A DNA stretch of 64,000 nucleotides from Hydractinia symbiolongicarpus (lineage: Eukaryota > Cnidaria > Hydrozoa > Anthoathecata > Hydractiniidae). The notes beneath the pieces were generated by a model that did not search any database, was not told where the DNA came from, and worked only from the letters and a program-made list of their open reading frames with translations. The stretch spans positions 22,841,501 through 22,905,500 of the forward strand of contig NC_079878.1 of the NCBI RefSeq assembly GCF_029227915.1. The letters are read 5' to 3'. Positions 32,443 to 50,962 of this stretch are shown piece by piece (positions within the stretch are counted from its first letter, which is position 1; each line of letters begins with the position of its first letter). The translations under genes and the position numbers were made by a program.

Positions 32443-34811
32443 TTAATTTAAGTCATAAAACATGTTTTCATAGCCGAAAACTTGCATCTCGCAAACATTT
32501 AAGTATTCCTCTCTTTTTTTAATTAACTGCACATACCTTCCAGTGGTATATGGTGAGCAATCAAAACTTTGGATTTGATCCAAAGTAGTTATCTTTGGCA
32601 CCTTAGCGCAAATTTGTTTGCTCTTTAACATATCTGAAGACGCCGCCACTTCAATTTTTGCATTCTTCAGTCGATATGCATGACTTATTAAATTGTATAT
32701 CTTAACTCTGGTTATGATACAGGATTTTTGCAGATCAACACGAAGCCATACAGGTTGCTGCCAATTTGTATGCGAGCAACTGTTATCACTCAAATATTGG
32801 TGCACGTTTCCATCAAAGGCTCTGCTTGCAGCGAAATCGTAAACTGTCGAACTTTGTTCGGCTGGTTTTCCTTCAGACAGGTTACTTTCTAAAACAGAGT
32901 AAAATGTTATACTCGCATGAAATACGTAATTAGTAACTGTTAGTTCTGCTATTTTGAGAGAAGAATGCAATTCCAATTATTAAGTTGACAGTAAGCAGGG
33001 AATAAGATGAGTAACGAATATTTTCTTTTAATAAAATCAATCATTAGATTTTTTATGTTATTAAAAAAAATTTGACAAAGATATTTTCAATCACAGATCA
33101 CATAAATGCTCATTGTTGATATAAAATCGTTAAGAAAAGATGGTTTTAAAAGAAGCTTTAAGGATGGTTTTCATACATACAAAAGTCATTTTGTGACTTT
33201 AGTAGGTGGTAGTCAAACTGGCTCATGCAGCTGATGAAAAAGTTATAAGTCACTTGAAAAAACAGAAACGCAAGTCAAACTGCTGAAGAAATCATGTATT
33301 TAAAGTACTTCTTCCAACTTTTATAATAATTCAAAAGTGCATCCATAATATTTTTGTTGCTATTAATTTTATCAATGTAGCCAATAGCTAAGCTCTAGTT
33401 GCGGAGATATTATTTTTAAAAAAACTTACATAGTTAAAACAATTCAAAAAGCTAAAAATAATAATGTTAGAGATATTTTTTGTTATATGAGAATATACCA
33501 TAGACCAATAGAACAACTTGCTAAATATTTTATAGATACTAGCCCGTGGAATAATCCACGGGTTCGCCTGTCCTTTTTATACCGCACTGTGTGCGTCTCG
33601 CTACTTGTGCAGCTAAGTTACCATTTTGCGTGACAGACGGACAGACGTATACGGGTATTATAATATAGACTAGCCGTTAACCCGTGGAAAAATCCACGTG
33701 GTCGCCCGTCCTTTATATATCGCATTTCGTGTTTCTGTAACAGGACGCGGTTTCCGCAGACAGACAGACAAAATACGGCTATTATTAAAGAGATTATGAG
33801 ATAGTTTTGAAACCATAGATTGTGCAACAATTTTGACCTAGTGTACTACTTTGTTTGCTTTTTAGGATTATTTCATAATTTTTAGTACTGGTCACGCTCA
33901 GGGCGTGTCAACTAACATTTTGTAAAGGTAATATCTTAAAATCTCGTGACTTTTGGACACTCGAGATCGAATTTTCTGAACGTAGACTGTATTTTCTACA
34001 AGATCAAAGGATTTTAGCAACTCCCTTCCCCCATGCCCATAGCAACTCCCTCCCTTCTCCGCTGCGAAATTTTAAATTCTTCAATTCCTTTAATAAAGTA
34101 GTTAGTAAGTAAGTAAGTAAGTTAGTGGGGATTCCATCCTAACGGTTGACTCTTCCTCTCTTCCGACTGTAACTATGTTACATTACCGCCAGAGATACGT
34201 ATATCATTGCTCTAACTTGCTTGCTTGCTAAACAAGCCGGTTAGCGGTCCATAGATGCCAAATGGGCTGACAACACTGCATTTATAGTGCACCGGAGTGG
34301 GGATTTAAACCTGAAACCTTATTATTACAAGTCGAATGCGCTACCACTACACGATCTCCGCTACCATCGGAAATGCTTGAAAAGGTAGGGTGACATTTTG
34401 TGAAGCATAGAAAATAGAATATAACATGTGGAAATTGAAACAACAAACGAGCAAACAAACAAATAAGCAAGCAAACAAACAAACACACAAACAAACAAAA
34501 AACAAACAACAAACAAACTGACCGAATGGCGTGTACATAACATATTTTTCTGTATCAACTAAAGCAGTCGAAAAAAACCCATCGTTTTCTTTCTTTTTGA
34601 CGCAAATACAATCACTCCGAATATCTTCTTCGTCTTTAGACAACGTTATTGCGTTCAGCTTTGTACAGAAAAGCATGCATTCTGTTAGCAAAACATGATT
34701 TTTCTGCGCAACAATCACTAAATTGCTGAAATCTTCATTCATGTCGTAGTACATCGCAACCACTCCACGTAAAAATGAAATCGTAAAAATAAATCTCGAA
34801 AAAAGCTCCAT
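32443..34811 (-). CDS. Secreted protein with PAN/apple-like and F-type lectin/discoidin-like domains (2 exons, 244 aa)
   Basis: Exons: 34811-34523 and 32888-32443 on the minus strand, both junctions GT-AG in phase 1. The first exon encodes a signal peptide (about residues 1-19) and a cysteine-containing segment (ECMLFC, DCICV) of PAN/apple type. The second exon starts NLSEGKPAEQSST and continues with RAFDGN, CSHTNW, VWLRVDL, ITRVKIYN, GRYVQLI and CEMQVFGYE. That is the order of an F5/8 type C, fucolectin-like beta-sandwich that binds sugars or lipids outside the cell. The classic F-type RGDCC...R sugar triad is not obvious, so fucose binding is uncertain. The ATG directly follows a run of about 20 A. 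The gene lies between, and antisense to, the two Eph genes. Confidence 0.8.
33539..33793 (-). mobile_element. Dimer of mini-Helitron-like units in the lectin intron
   Basis: The units on the minus strand are 33793-33670 (124 bp, starting TCTTTAATAATAGCCG) and 33669-33539 (131 bp, starting TCTATATTATAATACCCG). Each ends in a CCGTGGAWWAWTCCACGG-type hairpin and CTAG. The junction reads CTAG|TC. The host flanks are A and T, as at 28775-30095. Confidence 0.8.
34101..34362 (-). mobile_element. tRNA-headed SINE with (TTAC)n tail
   Basis: On the minus strand the head reads GCGGAGATCGTGTAGTGGTA (A-box-like) with a B-box-like GGTTTAAATCC about 40 nt on. A body and a tail of CTTA repeats at 34101-34125 follow. 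A degenerate sister copy lies at 50165-50365. The tail matches the 3' tail of the LINE at 1-2537, which could have mobilised it. Confidence 0.7.
34438..34518. repeat. (AAAC)n microsatellite
   Basis: An imperfect AAAC tandem begins just downstream of the exon 1 donor of the lectin-like gene. On the minus strand it creates a Cys/Phe/Leu-rich frame that is not coding. Confidence 0.85.
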
Positions 34812-35321
34812 TTTTTTTTTTTTTTTTTTTTACTTTTCCAATTGTCAGCTCTTCTTGCTGCCTATTCTGATATAATTTTATCACTAAAAAGGTTTTTTCG
34901 TGACCTTAATTTTTCCGCCAAATTTGTCTTTTTAGCATTCAGAGTTGCCGTATTCAAAACCTTTGTTTTATTAATTCTTATTTATGATAACATATTATTT
35001 ACTTATTCATCATTCAAAGTACATTTATGCAACAAAATCAAAAGTATTTCCGACAAGTTAAATTAAAATTTCGCAACCTCGACCCCAGCACCTTTTTCCT
35101 ATCAATAAACGCAGCGTCAATGAGAGACGAAAAGTCCCTGGGACGAGATTGTGCAATTCATACAACTGTCTCATTTTAATACGTACAAAACTTTGGGTCA
35201 GGCGTTATTAAAAACATTTTTAACTCGAAACATTTTTTTTGGCTTTTTTTTCGTTAAATTGAATTTGTCAAATTTTATCCCTTGCCAAAATCCTTAACCG
35301 ACAGCCTGCAAAAAACCTTTA
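34812..35321. other. Upstream flank of the lectin-like gene
   Basis: A run of 21 T (34811-34831) is followed by AT-rich sequence. This should contain the minus-strand promoter. No element was recognised. Confidence 0.4.
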
Positions 35322-35796
35322 CCTTATCAGTAAAAAAGTCGGCAAAAAATAAACGTCGGCAAAAAAAAAGTCGGCAAAAAATAAAAGTCGGCAAAAAAAT
35401 TAGTTACTTTGACATAACTTAGTAACTTTTTGCCGACTAACTTTTAAATAAAAATCTGTCATCTTCAATGATATCTTTCTCTCTTTTGATTCTTTTCTTC
35501 TCGGGTGTCTTTTTTTCAGCTACGCTCACTTGAATCGTTATTTAGAAGAAAGATAAGCGCAGAGAGACTAATACAAGGCTTTCTTCGCGTTATTAACGTT
35601 ATGATTTCGTAGATACACGGATTTGAAAAATAACCAAAAAAGAAAGAGCTGACGAAAAGTAGTGTGATCGGATAAAAAAATGTTGGCAAAATTGTTTGGT
35701 CAGATAAGAAAACCCGTCAAAAATTATTTGTCGGCAAAACATATAATTCACCAAGCAAAACATTTAATTTTTACCGACATTTTTTTACTGATAAAG
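35322..35796. mobile_element. 475-bp MITE with TA target duplication
   Basis: The left end CCTTATCAGTAAAAAAGTCGG and the complement of the right end CTTTATCAGTAAAAAAATGT form inverted repeats. TA lies outside both (35320-35321 and 35797-35798). Several direct copies of AAAGTCGGCAAAAAA occur inside the left end, and an inner inverted copy TTTTTGCCGACT lies near 35427. It is non-coding. The TA flanks suggest Tc1/mariner-type mobilisation. Confidence 0.7.
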
Positions 35797-37096
35797 TAGT
35801 CTAGTAAATGTACAGGCGGGTAAACAAAATGCAATACTGGTAGTCTGCGATTTATAAAACAGCCAAGTGTCCGCTAGTGTCCGAAAAATCAAAAAAAAAA
35901 TCAAATTTTAAAACTAATCAAATAACCTAGGTTGGTTTCTGATTATTGACATGTTCATAGTGCGCATGACATTTATTGTTTGAAAAATGTTTATATTTGC
36001 CTGTAGAATCACGATCAGGATCACGACACAAGTTTTTCACGATCGAAGTTGTTTATGGAGTTAGTTATGAACGCATGTATAGACCACTCTTTGCGTGACG
36101 TAGTTGTTTTGATTTCATTTTGAGAACAATGGGCATGCGCGCACTTTTGTGTAGGCAAAACAACAAAAATTTGAAAGGGTAAAATGGCTATTAATGAAGA
36201 TTAAAGAATCATTGTGGTAGCATAAGATTTAAGAGGAACTGGAATTAAATTTTAACTATATTCTTCTAATTCTTCTTAAAAAATTTCACTAATTTTGAGC
36301 GAATATTTCTTTTTTGGATGGATTTCTTAGATTTCTGTGGTCTTTTGTTTATATTCTCTACCTACAGAAATGCTTGCGCATGTGCAAAAGAACCCAAACT
36401 TTTTAACTTTTGTAAACATTGGCAAGTCATCTGTAGTCTTTCTAACATTCAAACAGAAACACTGAAGTAGCTAATTAAATATTAAACTTGTGTTGTTTGA
36501 AAATTACATATCTCGTGGTTGGACATATGGTTGGAATTCTCTTTGTGCTGTTTAAAGGACCTGACAGTAGGAATTCAATTTTTGAGGAGGAGTGGCGACC
36601 CTGGATAGATCTTAGAAATTTAGAGCTGCACTCTTCTCTTACATACAACACGCCTTACAAAGCTAAGTCCACCATTTTAAATATTGCTTAGAAATATAAA
36701 CATACAAAATATACACCTAACATAAAAATAGGTATTAATTTTTTATCAAATCTTTTTATACTTGACGTTTCAAGATTTAATATATACCGTATTCTTTCAC
36801 ACATAAAAACCTAGCCGCGTATAAGGTCATCGTTTTTCTTATAAATTTGTTAGGCCCATGGATACTTACAATTCTATTTTTTTGCTTATTCAGTTATATT
36901 TTTGAAGGAACTTACTTTTTTATAAAGTTTTATGGCATCAACGTGGTGTACCGAGTTTTTAAGCCCTTTTTTTTATTCAGCCTCCACCGCCTTTTCTTAA
37001 AAAAACCTCATACGCATGTTCATCTTCCATTTTTCTGTGAGAAAACACGACTGTCTTTTTGTGATAAGAACTTACAATATAGAAATAAAAAGTTTG
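35797..37096. other. Intergenic, nothing recognised
   Basis: No exon, RNA or repeat end could be supported. The plus frames at 36488-36691 and 36847-37101 lack domains and splice context. Confidence 0.4.
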
Positions 37097-38439
37097 ATTA
37101 GGAATACATGCAACTAGCAACGAATTATCCTGATTACGTTTATATATTCCAACAGCATAATCGTTTGGAAAGAGAGCTTCTTTGCGTATAATCAGCTAAC
37201 CCTGACGTATCGGATGATAATAAAATCACATGCACTAAGTATCGTGCTTCCACTGGTTTACCTAATCGGTTGCAATGTGCATCACACGCTGTAGATGATA
37301 GCGTGGAACAACATCCCAGAGGAGCGGTGCATGGAAGACGTAGAACTTCTTTTGTTAGATGAAGATGCTGGTAAAACAGACAAAAAAGTTAAGTTTTGAT
37401 TTAAAAAATATATATGGTGTTTAAAAACAAGGCCAAAACAAGGAGTTAGGGTACGTAGGGTATTTTGATACCACTAATGGGAATTCTAATACTTTGCTTG
37501 TTCGTCATCATTGTGACAATGTCTGACATGACAACACAGCCAGCCATGTTGTTTACAATATTCGTGTATTTATAGACATGTGTGGCCGACAAAATCAGTG
37601 TTAGGAGCGCAATACATGGATGGCGAGAAAAGGGACCAGTGTAAAAAAATAGTGGTTTTCACTCCGCGGACGTCAAGTTTTGAATGTACTTTAATTACAG
37701 AAGAGTTCAAATTCTCCAATCACTGGTTAGTTCGATTTAACAAGAGAGTTCAAAGGAAACGAAGAAACTACGCACAACACGTGCTCTTGTTGATAACAAC
37801 TAAAAGGATGAAGCAAAAGCCTTTGTTTTTTGTCATGGACGATCAACCTCGGCGTCAGGAGATTGGAGACGAAGTTGGGAACATAGAAGAAAGAGAAAAC
37901 AACCGGGGGTCAGAGTTAATGGACGATAATAAAACGTATGATAGCACTGGCACAGAGAAAGTATGATGTGCTGCAGGGAACTGTGGGTTCGATAATAGAC
38001 AGTTTAAACTAATAGTTTTGCTGATGGTGGCGTGTTATCACCACTTTTTATCTTGAGAGCAACCTTGTCCCCATGAGTTCTTGTTAGTCCTCGAGTAAGC
38101 AATAGCGGCTTTAATATCTGGTAACAAACTTTAGGGACGAGGTTGGTCTACCAGTTAAAGGAAACATGTTAGAAAAAAAATCACGTGACGCGTCTTACAT
38201 TGGACCCTCGCAGGGTTTCTAAAATATCTTTTCCTCATCTTTTTGGCAGCTTAACTATTTTAATAGCAAGTTTATTTATAGTGTTAAATTTAGAAGAACT
38301 AACAAAGCATTCTCGACCCCAGAGCTCTTTGAGATAAGGTTTTAATCTCAAAGACCTCCACTTCCCACTAAAATATTTGGTCAGTTTATGTAATCTTTAA
38401 ATTTTATCTCGAATGAACGTGTAATATGAACTTTTTTAA

Positions 38440-38637
38440 ATAAACTGACCAATTTTTTGAGTTCTTCTTTCTATGGAAGTTCGTTCATAACTATTTTATT
38501 TACGATATTATTTCGACACGTCTTGACTGTGTCTTTTTCAAATCTCATTTTTTGAAAATTTTGAAAAAGACACACTCAATACTATCGTATGAACGAACTT
38601 CCATAGAAAGAAGAACTCAAAAAATTGGTCAGTTTAT
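38440..38637. mobile_element. 198-bp foldback MITE with TTAA target duplication
   Basis: The ends ATAAACTGACCAATTTTTTG and its exact complement extend inward through AGTTCTTCTTTCTATGGAAG, giving arms of about 50 bp. TTAA sits outside each end (38436-38439, 38638-38641). A second inner inverted pair TGTCTTTTTCAAA lies in the loop. It is absent from copy B of the host repeat, so it inserted after the copies separated or was lost from B. Confidence 0.85.
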
Positions 38638-39238
38638 TTAAATTTGCAGTCGCGTTAATGACGCGTCTCATTGTGGCCCTCCACGGCAGGTTGCGACACC
38701 AGTTTTCCCAAGTGTGTTTAGACCGACCAACCATTTTTGGTTGGTACATGTATAACATCTCCTTCTGTGCTATTGGGGCTCATTAAAACTGTCAACGGCT
38801 CTTGGACTATATGTGACTTATACGGCAGCCAATCAAATTCTCTGTAACATAACTTTAAAGTTATGTTTACAAATTTTTAAACACTATAGAAAAAATAGTA
38901 TGATAGTAGTAATAGTAAAATAGCTTGCTCGTGTAACTGAAAATTGTTCTGAAATTGTTGAAATAACTAAAATTGAAATAAAAATATTATTTAGTATATA
39001 CCTCCAGCCTACGTCATTCTCAGATCGTATACAAGAATGCTTACTAGTACATTATATCTGTAGCGGACTACTGAAACTAAAGAAATGAGATCACACGCAA
39101 TCATGGCAGGATATATTTTATGTTCTGTATATTTTTAGCAGGTACAGATAAAAAAAGACATGAGGAAAAAGTCGTCTTTTATAACAAGGACCAACAAATC
39201 ATGACACCTCCCTTCCCCTTCCCCTCCCCCGCCCCCTT

Positions 39239-39253
39239 CCCCCCCCCCCCCCC
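39239..39253 (+). repeat. Poly(C) tract within a C-rich stretch
   Basis: About 15 consecutive C follow a CCTTCCCCTCCCC-rich segment (39207-39253). Copy B has a shorter C run at the same place (60203-60242). Confidence 0.85.
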
Positions 39254-39826
39254 ACGCCAGTTTCAAAGATTCTTTGAAATTTAAATAGTGTTGTAGCGAG
39301 TCTTGGGAGGTCGTAAATTTCTAAAGCATTTTGCCAGTGAACCTCAACCATAGTGGGACCCTTAGTCACCATACACCATACTCCACTTTTAAAAACCAAT
39401 GCGTCAAAATTGGATAGATAATAAATAAAAACATATGCTAAGAAAACCAAAAAACACGTAACAACAAAACTATTTAAATTTTTATTTTACGACATAACTT
39501 CTTAATTTACTTTTGCTTTCCCTTGTACAGAATGAAAGTTGTTTACGCAAGATAAATAAAAAACGTTATTATCAACATCGAGATCATTTCATAGACAAAA
39601 GTTGCAGTTTTTATGAGTCGTGGTGGTAAAAATATTTTTTACTTGCTCTGACAAAAAAAAAGCACTGCGAGTTTTTTCAATATCTGCAAAGTTTTTATTA
39701 CTGTTTCAACAACAACAATGATGGTAAAAAAACTTTTGTTAGATATGTAGGTAGTAGAGGGTTGTGATTTTTTTTCATTTTTTTTTATATTTTATAAAAT
39801 CTAATGATACTTTGGATATCTAAAGT

Positions 39827-39906
39827 GTCATGCGGTTGCTGTTGATATAGGCTTCTTTAAATATTAGGTTTGTTAAATACTATTATATCAACAGCAATTG
39901 CATGAC
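39827..39906. repeat. Stem-loop conserved in both long-repeat copies (copy A)
   Basis: GTCATGCGGTTGCTGTTGAT pairs with ATCAACAGCAATTGCATGAC, giving 21 of 23 paired positions around a loop of about 34 nt. The same structure is at 60794-60873 in copy B. Confidence 0.75.
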
Positions 39907-40774
39907 ATCATAATTTATGCAACTTTTAGGTTTATCTCAAAAGGTTTTGGGAACGAGAAAGGAGTAGCGAGGCTTACTCGCCTCAACTTGTTGTTCTGCA
40001 ATATGAATTCAGACGATGTTCAGAAAATATGTGCTGACGTGTTGTTCTTTTTTCAGTTTTTTGACAAATATTGAAGTTTCTCACAGCACGTAACCTTTGA
40101 CAGATATCCTTTCTATATATTTTTTTATTTTGACAAAAATGACCTTTTTAGACAGCCACAATAATAGCTTTACATTTTGATATTGAAAACATAACGAAAC
40201 TTCTCAACCTTGACCCAGTGCATCTTTTCTGACATATAGAAATGAGACAACAGGCCCTGGAAACGAGGATGGAAACTTCTATGACCTCTGATGGCTTAGA
40301 GACATCAATTAAAACTCATTGGAGTGACGACAACTCATAAATTTTGTGTTTTACACTGTTTGTCAAACGGATGATCAGCATATTCGCTGCTGTACTTTTT
40401 TTCTTTCTAATAAAAGGAGGAGCTAGATTCTGCAACGATTAAAAATTATTGTTGTGAATATCGACTTTAAGCGCCTAATGATTGTTTTTTACAAGAAAAA
40501 CATAGTTACTTCTTTATACTTTCCACATAGGCATCTTTATCTCCCTTTCAGGTTGTGTTTTTATCCGACCCATTTCGCCTCCTAACGACTTCTCCTTCGA
40601 AAAATCAAAGACAGGCTTTGAGGACAAGGATTTAAAACTTCCGTATAATCCTTGTTTGATTCTAACTTACTCCGTACAGGTCCATGTATCGCGAATAGTA
40701 TCAGTGTCTTGTTTGCCATTTTATCTCTAACTAAAATCAAGCATTTAACTTGTATCCCGAGTAGGGAAGATCTA

Positions 40775-41316
40775 ACTCCATCAAACTAGCGAGTTTGATA
40801 AAAATTTTGTTGCATTTGAGTTGAACCATCAAACACAAAGAAAAAAATTGAGTTTGATGAAGTTTGATGAAGTTTGATTGCGATCAAACTTTTCATCAAA
40901 CAGCCATTAAATCCGAAATTTTGGTTAATATTAACTTAAAATCAACAATATCCATTCGGAACATTTCTCGGAATTCCCCAAATCGATCTTCGATTTTTAG
41001 TTCCTTTACAATGTTATTAAAGTATCCCTTTTCATCTCTTCGTTTTATCCGGCTGTGTGTTTTTCCTCGATGTGGCTTTTCATCACCAGAATCCACAAGC
41101 TCACTCAATACCAGAAGTTTCGCCATATCGGCCGCCATTTTGAAATTTTGTAAATGTATAGGCCTTCAATCATTTCGAATGTTTTGATAAAACGTGTTTG
41201 ACGAGTTGACGCAAATGGGAAATTCGATTTCATCAAACATTCGCAGTTTTATAAATTTTCTTCAATCAGTTTAACGAGCTGTTTGATGAACAGTTTGACG
41301 CATTTGCGCCTGTCTT
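40775..41316 (-). mobile_element. PIF/Harbinger-derived deletion element with transposase N-terminus
   Basis: A minus frame at 41138-40896 (80 aa) contains KRRDEKGYFNNIVKELKIED and FREMFRMDIVDF. This pattern, an RRxEKGxxxxLVxEL helix then FxxFxRM, is typical of the N-terminus of Harbinger (HARBI1-like) transposases. The DDE catalytic domain is missing. The stretch is absent from copy B, where the flanks run together, so it is an insertion of about 540 bp. ATCAAAC-type motifs recur near both ends, but exact terminal repeats could not be fixed. Confidence 0.65.
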
Positions 41317-41775
41317 TAGAATAAGCGAATGTAATATTTCGCATCTTTTATTCTCCTCCTTTGTGACAAAAACCTTTTAAGTCACATGATCTAAAGGCTT
41401 CTTTAACCTGTTTGAAATTCTATTTAACCTGTCGCCATTTTTCGTTAGGCATTCTGGATGCCTGTAAATTCTGTAAAATTTCCGAGCGCTCACACTCGTA
41501 CCAAAAAGGCAGAAATCCCTGCTGGACCAAGGGGTGTCAAGCGCTTATTTGACGGACTCATTAAAAAAACATGGCAACGAGGCTGTAAAGTTTATCTCTC
41601 CATACACGCATTCACCCGTAATAGCCCAATAATTTTAGAGTTACCGTCATTCCCCTAATTTAGTGCGACCGGAAAAATAATTATTTTTGGAGGGTCGCAC
41701 TCGGAAATTTAATTTTCGAGTTGCGCTAAAATAGAGGGAAAAAAATAACAATAAGTTTTAATTTTCTTATCACTA

Positions 41776-42280
41776 CAGTATACGTCCGTTAATTCAAATG
41801 CCGCTTAATTTGAATTTGCCGTTATTTCCAACAAATTGCCAAGCCCCTTGAGTTTGGTTCAATAAAATCTTATATTTTGAGCTGCTTAATTTGAGCTCCG
41901 ATATTTCAAACATTATTTTAGTCCTAAGGCTACATTATGCTCGTTTATTCGAACTTTTTGTGTGTTGATAAATAAAATGTTATAAGAAAATAAAAAAAAA
42001 ACGTTTCCATTTTTATTTTTATTGCATCAATGATGGCAAAATATCTTTCAATCTGTGAATTGAATTGGCATTTCCAATAATTTTTAAAAATGTTCTAGAA
42101 TCAAAATACTTTAGAATCAAATCAAATGTTTTGTATTTAAAGATGTTAATTGCTGGAAAATCCAAATATTATATATTTTGACAATATATGATTTTTTCTG
42201 AACTTCCGATAATCCGAACATTCGTTAAATCGAACCAATAATTTAGTTCCAAGCGTGTTCAAATTAACGGACGTCTATTG
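41776..42280. mobile_element. 505-bp MITE with pogo/Tigger-style ends
   Basis: The left end CAGTATACGTCCGTTAATT and the complement of the right end CAATAGACGTCCGTTAATT are inverted repeats, followed by recurring TTAATTTGAA/ TTCGAAC motifs. TA precedes the left end; the right flank has changed. Copy B has unrelated sequence here. Assignment to pogo-like elements rests on the style of the ends. Confidence 0.6.
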
Positions 42281-43260
42281 TCTTAACGAAAACATGTCTC
42301 CTGTATTATCTGGTTCGCACTAAAAATTAAAGGAAATAAAATAAATGAATTTCAAAAAAGGCTATTCGCACTAATTAGAGGACGTATTAAATTGAAGAAA
42401 TAACGTGAGGTGTTTTTTAAAGTGGTTATATCTTACATGCATATCAAATTTAAAGTCAAACTTTTGCAACGATATCTTTACTATATGCCCCAAGTTGAAA
42501 AACTGCCCCAAAATGCGACGTCGTTACAAGGACAAATTTCTACCGAGTTTTTATATAACTCGACATTGTGCGGACGAATGTGACTTGTGAGGATTGACTT
42601 GTGATCGCAAGGTGCGCACTTTTTTGGCACAAAGATTATCCCTAAGACTTATTTAAGGATATCACAAATCAACTTCTCCCGTATCTCACCTCTTCCGATT
42701 TCAGGGTGGTAAGAAAATTATGCTGGAATTCCTGGATACTTTATGTTTTGTAACTTTATGAAATTGAGTAAAACACAGAATCCAACAAGGAAACACGAAA
42801 CGAAAGAAAGCTATTTATAGCTACGAAGTTAAAGCTAGCTAGAAAATGTTTTTATTACAGAAAATTTATTATTTGTTTTAGTAACTTCTATAAATTTCAG
42901 CTAACTAGCTAGCTAACGTGTTGTGTGAACAGCGGGTGGGTGTAGCTTTAGCTTGGTTAATAGAAGAGGCATAAACTTGTGTCTGAGGTTTTGGGTTCAA
43001 TCCCCACATAAGGTTGTTGTCAAGTCGGGCAAAAAATGCAAAAATATTTCAATATCACACTATAGAACTACTGCATTTCCTTTTATTTATGTAGTTTTCA
43101 GTATTTAGTATCTAATCCAGAAATTTATATAGAGGCATGAGAATTTTATCAAGGTAGTTTAGAGTAATATTAAAAATAAGTTTCCATTAAATTTTTCTCC
43201 AATTATTTTGCTTTTCAAAGTGTCGGTAATTGAATTTCTGAAAGTTGATAGGAGTATTTC

Positions 43261-44279
43261 TGTCATATATACCATTTATGGTTTTTTTTATCGTCTCGCT
43301 ATCCAAAACTGGCACACTTCATGTATGATCTTTTTATCATCCAAGTCTATAATCTTAGATACATAGATGGACATATATTTTACATGGCTAGCCTTACAAA
43401 TATGGGAAGTCCCAGAGTATTTAATGCTTGCTTGCTATGTTTCTGTAACAGGCAAAGTGGATGTGTTCATTTTCCTTTGATGTTGCCTAAAAAGTTATGT
43501 CTCAAATGTTAAATATTCTAACATTACAGTGTAACGTTAATAACAACACTTTTACGTCTAATATGAAATTAATAAAGCCATTACAATGCATTTAAAACTT
43601 TGAGTCAGTTATTTTTTAGTGCGTGGGTAACTAGGGACCACCTGGGACCAATCTGGGTAAGTTTCCCAAACCTGGGTCCCCAAATCCTTCTTGGAATGAA
43701 CAGTGATGGCGTCGTCAAAAAGCCTTCAAACACCAATATCTCTGCAACAGTGTGTCAAAGATACATGATCCTATACATTTTCTTGCAGGGGCTAATACAG
43801 GTCAATTTAGACATCGTTATACCATCTGTAGGGACATCCAATTTGCACTACTTCTTGTAATGAGGGATAGGGAAAAAATGTTGTAGTATAACAGTTCTAG
43901 ACCTTGTAGTTTCACTTGAAAATATTAACTGTTTGATGCAAACAAATTGAGTTTCTTGTTCCTATAAAACAGGTTGAAAGACAGTTTAGGGGATTACCGA
44001 TGCTTAAAGTAATTACCTGGATAAACCTCTCTCTTAATCAGAGTTTTAAGATCTATAAAATGAATTTTTGTGTTTTTGCAGGTGTTTGATGACGTCAGCA
44101 AATTTTTTGAATCCTTATATCTCCTTAGGCTTTTGTCAAAAACATACAATCATATACAGATTATAATTATAAAAAGTGAAAAAACTGCTAGGTTTTTTTT
44201 TATATTTGCAATTTTTTGTTATAGGTTTAATAAATATGGTAGATGGTGTACACACTGTAGTTTTCAAGTTGTAGAAGAA
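43261..44279. other. Upstream region of Eph copy 2, with a Helitron 5' fragment
   Basis: CAGGCAAAGTGGATGTGTTC near 43450-43470 is shared with the Helitron starts at 54220 and 63941, so a Helitron 5' fragment lies at about 43436-43505. The rest holds no recognised exon. A pyrimidine-rich AG near 44222-44225 may be a 5' UTR acceptor for Eph copy 2. Confidence 0.5.

Positions 44280-50962
<6,683 letters not shown>

Larger units (their letters stand above)
37097..43260 (+). repeat. Long interspersed repeat of unknown class, copy A
   Basis: Aligns along its length with copy B at 58108-63900 in the same orientation. Shared blocks include ACTAGCAACGAATTAT (37112 / 58132), GAGCGGTGCATGGAAGACGT (37321 / 58317), ACACGTGCTCTTGTTGATAA (about 37779 / 59140), the C-rich tract (39210 / 60205), a stem-loop (39827 / 60794) and TTTTGGGTTCAATCCCCA (about 42991 / 63224). 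Identity is high in blocks, with indels. No transposase or reverse transcriptase was recognised, and open frames in the two copies do not agree, so it appears non-coding or decayed. Copy A carries three insertions that copy B lacks. Confidence 0.75.

Noticed and set aside
34282-34558. Minus-strand frames rich in Cys, Phe, Leu and Val after lectin exon 1
   Set aside because: They are translations of the (AAAC)n microsatellite beyond the splice donor at 34522-34521.
37580-37966. 128-codon plus frame in long-repeat copy A
   Set aside because: The matching part of copy B is broken in all frames, so there is no sign of a conserved protein. Treated as chance within a repeat.
39199-39450. Minus-strand Gly/Arg-rich frame (and its partner at 60175-60435)
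   Set aside because: The Gly/Arg tail is the complement of a C-rich low-complexity tract. The frame lengths differ between the two repeat copies and no domain is visible.
43600-43860. 86-codon plus frame upstream of Eph copy 2
   Set aside because: No domain, no splice signals and no signal peptide. A loose inverted similarity with 44080-44110 was too weak to call a transposon.
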